In this document: positions 1 through 5,239 of the stretch, one piece after another | How the letters are laid out: every line of letters begins with the position of its first letter | How positions within the stretch are numbered: position 1 is the stretch's first letter | Source of the DNA: Kiritimatiellia bacterium | Lineage (GTDB): Bacteria; Verrucomicrobiota; Kiritimatiellia; B70-G9 | Direction: 5' to 3' | Length of the DNA: 8,339 nucleotides | Assembly (NCBI GenBank): GCA_012961745.1 | Contig: DTYT01000178.1 | Span: 1 to 8,339, forward strand | Position numbers and translations under genes: made by a program | Notes under the pieces: generated by a model | What the model was told of the DNA's origin: nothing | What the model saw: the letters and a program-made list of their open reading frames with translations, nothing else | Database searches by the model: none

Positions 1-564
1 GTACTTTCCACACCTTTCGCATTTGCCGTATGTGCCCGCCTCCAGGCGCGCAAGGGCCTCGTCAATCTCGTACAGGATGTCCTGATCATTGCTCATCAGG
101 TTCAGTGCAAACTCGCGGTCAAAGTTATCCGTACCCTGATCCGCCATGTGTAGGCCGTATCCGGATAGATCCCCCGTAGCATCGCGCTGCGACCGGCTCA
201 AATTGTCAGATGAAAGAAACTGGATCTCGCCGATGATTCTGTCTCGCAGATCCATGAGAGCCTGTTTGAGTCCCTTCTTCTCCCTCGCGGTAAGTGGTTT
301 GGTGGGCGCTCGTCTGGCGAAAGTGTTCCGGATGACCGAGCGCACTTCGGCTACCGCCGACTCGGCCTCCCCCGCCCTGGAACGGCCTTTTCCCGTCCGG
401 CGCCGCGCTGCCTCTGCCGCCGATTTCACCCTCCGTGTGCCCGGTGATACGGAACGGGCGGTCCGTCCCGTACTGGATGCTTTCCCTGCCCCTTTCCGGG
501 GGGAAGACGCTTTGCTCGAAGTTCTGCTTGTCCCCTTTTTGCTAGATGCGCGCGCCGAACTCAT
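1..564 (-). CDS. TraR/DksA-family C4 zinc-finger regulator with basic N-terminal tail (3' end cut by window edge)
   Basis: DksA/TraR proteins bind RNA polymerase through its secondary channel and adjust transcription initiation, often with ppGpp. 188 residues are visible. Residues 1-65 form a low-complexity Ser/Ala/Gly tail with 19 Lys/Arg and a single acidic residue (E51). From about residue 88 a helical coiled-coil region begins (LTAREKKGLKQAL). The coil tip reads DNFDRE (146-151) where E. coli DksA has DxxDxA, so both aspartates are kept but the alanine is Glu. The zinc finger starts at YGKCERCGKY (179-188); the second cysteine pair lies beyond the left edge. The ATG at 564 is preferred because AAGGAGAGG stands 10 bases upstream. 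In-frame GTG codons at 588 and 600 are alternatives. The gene begins 81 bases after ileS, probably in the same transcript. Family assignment is firm; whether it acts as true DksA is inference. Confidence 0.88.
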   Translation of the reverse strand, partial: MSSARASSKKGTSRTSSKASSPRKGAGKASSTGRTARSVSPGTRRVKSAAEAARRRTGKGRSRAGEAESAVAEVRSVIRNTFARRAPTKPLTAREKKGLKQALMDLRDRIIGEIQFLSSDNLSRSQRDATGDLSGYGLHMADQGTDNFDREFALNLMSNDQDILYEIDEALARLEAGTYGKCERCGKY

Positions 565-574
565 TTCCTCCCGT

Positions 575-583
575 CCTCTCCTT
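575..583 (-). promoter_or_regulatory. Ribosome binding site of the traR/dksA-like gene
   Basis: On the minus strand AAGGAGAGG ends 10 bases before the ATG at 564. It is the best Shine-Dalgarno match in this gap and favours that ATG over the in-frame GTG codons further upstream. A second purine run, GGGAGG, lies only two bases from the ATG and is too close to be the main site. Confidence 0.6.
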
Positions 584-645
584 GCCACGACCCATGCCAC
601 GCGGTTCCTGAAAGCGAGGCACTGTAGGCTATCAGCCCGGCAAAG

Positions 646-3600
646 TCAACCCTGGGGCGCGGCCACTTCGATTTGGACCCGGACCTCCTGCCCCTGTATC
701 TCTACAACTTTGGCATCCGCGTTTGCCCGGCCCAACTCCCAGGAAATGCAAAGCGTTTCCGCCATTACGTATTCGGCATTCTCGCGCAGAGCCTGCAAGA
801 GCCTGTCCGAACCCTGCACGCCCATCCGAATCCGATCGCTGATTGCTAGGCCCAGCTCCTTGCGAAGACGCTGAACACGATTGACGAAGTCTCGCGCAAT
901 TCCCTCCAGTGCAAGCTCCTGGGTGATATTCAGATCTAGAGCCACAGCTATCGATCCACTGGAGACTATCCCCAGAGCGTTCCGTGCCGGGACGACTTCC
1001 ACTACCACGTCAGCAGGGGTCAGCCGTACGACACCGAGCTCGTCGTCCTGGACTTCCACACTGTCCCCCTGGGACAGCTTGACTATCTGTTGATGCGGAA
1101 GCGACCTGATCAGATCCGCCACCCGTCCAGTCGCCGGCCCGTACCGCGGGCCGATCCGGCTGAATTGAGGCTTGCAACTCAACGACGCCAGGGTCCCCAG
1201 GTCGCAGACCAGCGCCACCTCCCGCACATTGAGTTCCTCAGCGATAAGGTCCTCGGGTATCTCCCGCAATCGTCGCATAACGGCTTCCGGTGCGGCGATG
1301 AACGCGGCCCGCAGCGGCTGGCGAGTGCGGATGTTGTGCTGGCTGCGCAGTAACCGGCCCGCTCTTATCACGTCGCGGGCAGTCCTCATACCCTGTTCAA
1401 GTTCCCGGTCCCTCAGAGAGGCATCCGGGTCCGGAAAATCGCACAAATGCACCGATTCCGGCATCTGACCCGACCGGAGATTCCGGTACATGGCTTCGGT
1501 AATAAAGGGCACAAACGGAGCGGCCACCCGCGCCAGATCCAGCAACACGCGATACAGGGTCCCGTAAGCGGCCTGCTTATCATCATCGTCCTGACTCTTC
1601 CAAAACCGCCGCCGACTGCGACGAATATACCAGTTGGTCAAATCATCTATGAATTCGGCGAGCGGCCTAACCGCCCCCTGCAGCTCATACGCGTCCATCG
1701 CTGCTCGCACCTCTTCAATGAGCCATTGCAACCGGCTCAAGATCCAACGGTCGAGGAGCGAGAATCTGGCACCGTCGCCGTTCCCGTTGGGCTGCCAGCC
1801 GTCAAGGCGGGCGTAAGTGACCAGAAACACATATGCGTTCCACCACGGCAGCAGATACTTGCGCAAGGTCTCTTTCACCCCCCGCTCGGAAAAACACAGG
1901 TCCTCGCCCCGCACGACGGGGGAGTTGACCATGTAAAGCCGAAGGGCGTCGGCACCGTAAGTATCTAGAATGTACTGAGGATCAGGGTAGTTCTTCAGTC
2001 GTTTGCTCATCTTCCGGCCGTCCTCGGCCAGCACCAGTCCGTTGACAATCACGTTCAGGAAGGCCGGCTCGTCAAACAGGGCCGTCGAAAGAACCATCAG
2101 CGTGTAGAACCAGCCGCGGGTCTGATCCAATCCCTCCGCTATGAAATCAGCAGGGAAGTTGCGTTCGAAGCGTTCCCGATTCTCGAAGGGATAATGCGAC
2201 TGTGCATAGGGCATCGCCCCACTCTCGAACCAGCAGTCGAGCACCTCCGGTATCCGGCGCAGGACGCCCTTACCCGAGGGAGAAGGAACCGTGATATCGT
2301 CCACAAAATGCTTATGCAGATCGCGGACCGGCTTTCCCGAAAGCCGCTCCAGCTCCTTGACCGAGCCTATACACACGATCTCGTTCCCATCCGGGTCAGT
2401 CCAGATCGGCAAAGGCGTCCCCCAGTACCGATTACGTGATATCGCCCAGTCGCGGGCGTTCTCGAGCCACTTGCCGAACCTTCCCTCCTTTACATGTTGC
2501 GGAACCCAGTGCACCTTGCGGTTGCTCCTGACAAGGCGATCCTTGATGCTCTCCACCCGCAGGAACCATGTCGTCACCGCCCGATAGATCAAAGGCGTGT
2601 CGCACCGCCAGCAATGCGGATAGTTGTGACGGATGGCCTGACTGCGGAACAACTTGCCCTCACGCCGCAGGCGCTCGATAATGTCCTTGTCCGCCTCCTT
2701 TACCGGCATCCCACTCCAATCCCGTACCTCCCGGGTAAAACGGCCTTCCTCGTCGACCGGGCACACGGTCGGAAGCCCAAGCTTCCTTCCGAGCCGGTAG
2801 TCATCCTCGCCGAAGCCGGGGGCGATATGAACGATTCCCGTGCCTTCCTCGGTGGAGACAAATTCCCCGACCACCACCCGGAAGCAGCTCTGCTCCTCAA
2901 GCGAAGCAAAATACGGAAAAAGTGGTTCATATCTCTCGCCGGCGAGATTCCTCCCCGAAAGCCGGCCCATAATCTGGATCTCGCCGAGGCCAAAGTATTC
3001 GGGGACCTTCTTCGCTGCCAGCACATATTCCTCCCCCAGTGGATTGCGCACCACCGCGTACTCGATATCCGGGCCAACCGCAAGCGCCAGATTCGAGGGC
3101 AGTGTCCACGGCGTTGTGGTCCACGCCAGAAAGAAACGAGCGGGCTTCCGCTGGGACCTGAACTTGACCGTGATTGAAGGATCCTCCAGCTGTCGATAAC
3201 CCAAATTGGTCTCGAAATTTGACAGCGGTGTCGCACAGCGAGGGCAATACGGGAGAATCTTGTGCCCGCGGTAGATGAGGCCCTTTTCCCAGAGCCGCTT
3301 GAATATCCACCAGATCGATTCCATGTAGTCCCGGTCCATGGTACGGTACTCATTATTGAAGTCTACCCAGCGCCCCATGCGGGAGACGATCCGGCGCCAT
3401 TCGCGTGTGTAGCGCAGGACGATCGAGCGACAAGCTTCATTGAACCGACGGACTCCCAGTGCCGCGATCTCCCGTTTGCTGCCGACTCCCAATGCCTGCT
3501 CCACCTCGTATTCGACCGGCAGCCCGTGGCAGTCCCACCCGAAACGGCGCTCAACATGGTAGCCCCGCATCGTACGGTACCGCGGAATGATATCCTTGAT

Positions 3601-3792
3601 AGTCCCGGCGAGCAGATGACCGTAGTGCGGTAACCCGGTGGCAAAGGGGGGACCGTCATAGAATACGAACTCCTGGGCCCTCTCCCTTGATTTCAACGAC
3701 TTGGGGAAGATCTCCTGCTCCTCCCAGAATCGGATGACGGAAAGTTCCAATTCCGGAAAGTCCACCTCGCTGGATACCGGCTCGAACATCAT
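646..3792 (-). CDS. ileS: Isoleucyl-tRNA synthetase, type 2 (eukaryote-like), full length
   Basis: This cytoplasmic class I synthetase charges tRNA-Ile with isoleucine and hydrolyses mischarged Val-tRNA-Ile. The 1048-residue protein is complete. The HIGH-type signature is HYGH (56-59) within GLPHYGHLLAGTIKD, followed by GWDCHGLPVE (85-94). The CP1 editing domain carries the Thr-rich motif WTTTPWTLPSN (224-234) and GFGEDD (326-331). Two CxxC pairs, YCPRC (182-186) and HCWRC (393-397), look like the internal zinc site. WFESG is at 521-525, DQTRGWFY at 556-563 and the KMSKR loop at 594-598. The anticodon-binding helical domain starts around 680. There is no C-terminal Cys4 zinc ribbon of the kind found in type 1 enzymes, which with the HYGH context and length points to type 2. 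Two adjacent ATG codons (3792 and 3789) could both start translation; no strong ribosome binding site is visible. The stop is TGA. Confidence 0.97.
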   Translation of the reverse strand: MMFEPVSSEVDFPELELSVIRFWEEQEIFPKSLKSRERAQEFVFYDGPPFATGLPHYGHLLAGTIKDIIPRYRTMRGYHVERRFGWDCHGLPVEYEVEQALGVGSKREIAALGVRRFNEACRSIVLRYTREWRRIVSRMGRWVDFNNEYRTMDRDYMESIWWIFKRLWEKGLIYRGHKILPYCPRCATPLSNFETNLGYRQLEDPSITVKFRSQRKPARFFLAWTTTPWTLPSNLALAVGPDIEYAVVRNPLGEEYVLAAKKVPEYFGLGEIQIMGRLSGRNLAGERYEPLFPYFASLEEQSCFRVVVGEFVSTEEGTGIVHIAPGFGEDDYRLGRKLGLPTVCPVDEEGRFTREVRDWSGMPVKEADKDIIERLRREGKLFRSQAIRHNYPHCWRCDTPLIYRAVTTWFLRVESIKDRLVRSNRKVHWVPQHVKEGRFGKWLENARDWAISRNRYWGTPLPIWTDPDGNEIVCIGSVKELERLSGKPVRDLHKHFVDDITVPSPSGKGVLRRIPEVLDCWFESGAMPYAQSHYPFENRERFERNFPADFIAEGLDQTRGWFYTLMVLSTALFDEPAFLNVIVNGLVLAEDGRKMSKRLKNYPDPQYILDTYGADALRLYMVNSPVVRGEDLCFSERGVKETLRKYLLPWWNAYVFLVTYARLDGWQPNGNGDGARFSLLDRWILSRLQWLIEEVRAAMDAYELQGAVRPLAEFIDDLTNWYIRRSRRRFWKSQDDDDKQAAYGTLYRVLLDLARVAAPFVPFITEAMYRNLRSGQMPESVHLCDFPDPDASLRDRELEQGMRTARDVIRAGRLLRSQHNIRTRQPLRAAFIAAPEAVMRRLREIPEDLIAEELNVREVALVCDLGTLASLSCKPQFSRIGPRYGPATGRVADLIRSLPHQQIVKLSQGDSVEVQDDELGVVRLTPADVVVEVVPARNALGIVSSGSIAVALDLNITQELALEGIARDFVNRVQRLRKELGLAISDRIRMGVQGSDRLLQALRENAEYVMAETLCISWELGRANADAKVVEIQGQEVRVQIEVAAPQG

Positions 3793-3816
3793 GCTGCCCG
3801 CGAATCAGGTCGTGTG

Positions 3817-3845
3817 TTAATAGGCCAGACCAGCCTGCAATTCAA
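3817..3845 (-). promoter_or_regulatory. Candidate sigma70-type promoter for ileS
   Basis: On the minus strand TTGAAT (3840-3845) and TATTAA (3817-3822) are separated by exactly 17 bases. Each hexamer matches 4 of 6 positions of the housekeeping consensus. Transcription would start about 15-20 bases before the ileS ATG, giving a short leader. It would let ileS and the traR/dksA-like gene be expressed apart from the envelope genes upstream. It was found by eye and is not proven. Confidence 0.4.
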
Positions 3846-3883
3846 GCATATCCGCGTCAGATACCCGGGTGTCGCTGAAAGAC

Positions 3884-4273
3884 TCAGATAGAAAAAAGGC
3901 CTGTCAGGGTGCAAACCAGGATCACAAGACATCCCACGCAAAGCCCAAGAGAAAAGGCCGGCAGAGGACTTCCATCGATCTTGCGCCTGCGGAACTTGGA
4001 CACTGTCGCCGCAACGGAGACGGTACCGGTCACAGCTAGCATCCCCAGAAACGCGACCAGGTTGCAAAAACGATGAGGCGCCCGGGAGCCACATGGTCCG
4101 ACCAAGGGCAGTATCATTAGCTGCACGAGGAAGCAGACCGCGGCCAGTACCGTCAGAAAAGACCCGACATCAGGACGTGCCAAAAAGGGATAAACGTGCC
4201 CCGGTGAACCAGATAGGTCCACCCTCTCGCTACGTATCCCGCCCGACACCGGTCTCTTCTTCTTGCTGACCAT
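3884..4273 (-). CDS. Small three-helix membrane protein of unknown function
   Basis: I do not recognise this 129-residue protein. It has a basic N-terminus (KKKR, 4-7) and a soluble stretch to about residue 35. Three hydrophobic segments follow at roughly 38-59, 70-91 and 104-127, and the protein ends almost inside the last one. A basic loop SKFRRRK (92-98) between segments 2 and 3, together with the basic N-terminus, predicts N-terminus in the cytoplasm and C-terminus outside by the positive-inside rule. Four cysteines fall in or next to the hydrophobic segments (C47, C112, C115, C121), with two more at C61 and C70. AGGGGGTG stands 8 bases before the ATG. The gene sits 72 bases after the acyltransferase reading frame and 91 before ileS, on the same strand, which suggests an envelope role by neighbourhood only. 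The stop is TGA. Hydrophobic pattern and ribosome binding site support a real gene. Confidence 0.68.
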   Translation of the reverse strand: MVSKKKRPVSGGIRSERVDLSGSPGHVYPFLARPDVGSFLTVLAAVCFLVQLMILPLVGPCGSRAPHRFCNLVAFLGMLAVTGTVSVAATVSKFRRRKIDGSPLPAFSLGLCVGCLVILVCTLTGLFSI

Positions 4274-4281
4274 CTCGCTTG

Positions 4282-4289
4282 CACCCCCT
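4282..4289 (-). promoter_or_regulatory. Ribosome binding site of the small membrane protein gene
   Basis: AGGGGGTG on the minus strand lies 8 bases before the ATG at 4273. It fixes the start of the small membrane protein and is one of the few reasons to trust that unrecognised gene. Confidence 0.5.
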
Positions 4290-4345
4290 ACAGGATCCGG
4301 ACTCTGAATCCTTTACTCCTACAGGCTCACCTAGGCAAGAGACAA

Positions 4346-4471
4346 TCACAGTGACCGGGAATCCTCCAACTCTCCATTCTGATTGGGACGCGTACGCCAC
4401 CGGCGGTGCATCCAGATCCATTGCTCCGGGTGACTGCGGATCACATCCTCGATAATCGAGGTGTACCGCTA
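4346..4471 (-). other. In-frame amber codon and downstream remainder of the acyltransferase reading frame
   Basis: TAG occupies 4469-4471. The same frame then stays open for 40 codons to a TGA at 4346-4348. Those codons encode RYTSIIEDVI followed by RSHPEQWIWMHRRWRTRP, which is the conserved C-terminal signature of the lipid A acyltransferase family. Relatives usually have Gln before RY (NTQRY-like); a CAG to TAG change, a single C to T transition, explains the interruption. Reading through gives 297 residues, normal for the family. It could be a nonsense mutation, a strain variant or base-call error, or a codon read through in the cell. Confidence 0.85.
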
Positions 4472-5239
4472 CGTTGCATTCCGGATATTCTCGTCGTTCT
4501 TGTCCCGAACCGGCTCGATCGGAGGCAGCACAAGAATCATGTGCTCCGAGAGCGACCGGCGAATGCTGAAAACCGGCACCACCGGCGCACCGGAATGTGC
4601 CGACATGTATGCCAGCCCCGGCGTGGTACAGGCAGGCCGGCCAAAAAAATCGACAAAGACTCCCTCCCTCTCAGTCATGTTCTGGTCCAGGATAAATCCC
4701 ACCAGATGATTCCGCCGAAGGGCGCGCAGGCACGCGCGATAAGATTCTCTCGCCGGCACCAGCTTCAGCCCCAGCCGTTCACGGCTCGTGCTCCAGAAGC
4801 GGTTAAGGGCCTCGTTTTTCACTCCCTTGGTTATGATGGTAACGCGATAGCCCCTCTGATTTGCCAGCACTCCGAGCATATCCCAGTTGCCCACGTGTGC
4901 GGTCAAAATTATCGCCCCCCTCCCACCCCGCAAGGCACCCTCAAGGTGTCCGCCCCCCTCGACGACGACCCGTCCCTGCAAATCCACCACGCCCAGAACC
5001 GACAACCGCAACATCTCAATCAGGTTCATACCCTGCTGCTTGTACATCTCATCGGCAATGCGCCGCACATCAGAGGCCGCCAAGTCGGGGAACGCACTCC
5101 TCAAGGCTGCGATGACTTCGGGACGCCGATACCTGACGACGCGCCCGAGCATCCATCCCAAGGCACGTCCCAATCTCAGGGCCGGCTTCAAGGGCATAAT
5201 GGCCACCGCCCGTGATATCATCTGCAGCAGAACAGTCAT
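4469..5239 (-). CDS. Lipid A biosynthesis (LpxL/HtrB-type) acyltransferase, cut short by an in-frame TAG
   Basis: The family transfers a secondary acyl chain to lipid A at the inner face of the cytoplasmic membrane. The frame before the TAG encodes 256 residues. A hydrophobic, basic N-terminal segment (about 1-35) fits membrane anchoring. The catalytic HX4D motif is AHVGNWD (H115, D120), and LDQNMTEREGVFVDFFG (184-200) with a following TTPG is the second family block. The C-terminal block lies past the amber codon. The ATG at 5239 is chosen because it overlaps the GH31 stop as ATGA; a longer frame from 5371 would add 44 unlikely Arg/Gly-rich residues inside the GH31 gene. Which lipid A position or acyl chain is used cannot be told; other phospholipid or glycolipid acyltransferases share the fold. 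If the TAG truly terminates, the product lacks conserved residues and is probably inactive. Confidence 0.85.
   Translation of the reverse strand: MTVLLQMISRAVAIMPLKPALRLGRALGWMLGRVVRYRRPEVIAALRSAFPDLAASDVRRIADEMYKQQGMNLIEMLRLSVLGVVDLQGRVVVEGGGHLEGALRGGRGAIILTAHVGNWDMLGVLANQRGYRVTIITKGVKNEALNRFWSTSRERLGLKLVPARESYRACLRALRRNHLVGFILDQNMTEREGVFVDFFGRPACTTPGLAYMSAHSGAPVVPVFSIRRSLSEHMILVLPPIEPVRDKNDENIRNAT
5236..5239 (-). promoter_or_regulatory. ATGA overlap of GH31 stop and acyltransferase start
   Basis: The four bases ATGA on the minus strand contain both the acyltransferase start ATG (5237-5239) and the GH31 stop TGA (5236-5238). Such overlaps normally mark translational coupling inside an operon, so the two proteins are probably made together. 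The purine run GGGGCGG just upstream is only a weak ribosome binding site, which also suits coupled re-initiation. Confidence 0.75.

Noticed and set aside
146..874. Plus-strand frame opposite traR/dksA and the end of ileS; likewise 1447-1968, 2494-3177, 5884-6792 and 7517-8017.
   Set aside because: All lie antisense to well-supported genes and show no domain, motif or ribosome binding site.
3789..4094. 101-codon minus-strand frame whose TGA overlaps the ileS start codon.
   Set aside because: It overlaps the small membrane protein in another frame, lacks hydrophobic or domain structure and a good ribosome binding site; the neighbouring frame has clear membrane segments.
4274..4345. Promoter-like TTGCCT with a TAAAGG 17 bases away, and a repeated CCTGTAGG.
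   Set aside because: The -10 match is only 3 of 6 and the eight-base repeat is too short to mean much; the gap is short enough for cotranscription.
4230..4421. 63-codon minus-strand frame bridging the acyltransferase tail and the membrane protein start.
   Set aside because: It overlaps the conserved HRRW-encoding tail and the start of the next gene in a different frame, with no recognisable features.
4469..4471. Whole-genome reassignment of TAG to glutamine.
   Set aside because: The other large genes here contain no in-frame TAG and use CAG/CAA for Gln normally, so one TAG is better explained by a point change unless genome-wide data say otherwise.
4406..5215. Long plus-strand frame opposite the acyltransferase.
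   Set aside because: It is antisense to a conserved gene and reads as Pro/Arg/His-rich low-complexity sequence, typical of a GC-rich shadow.
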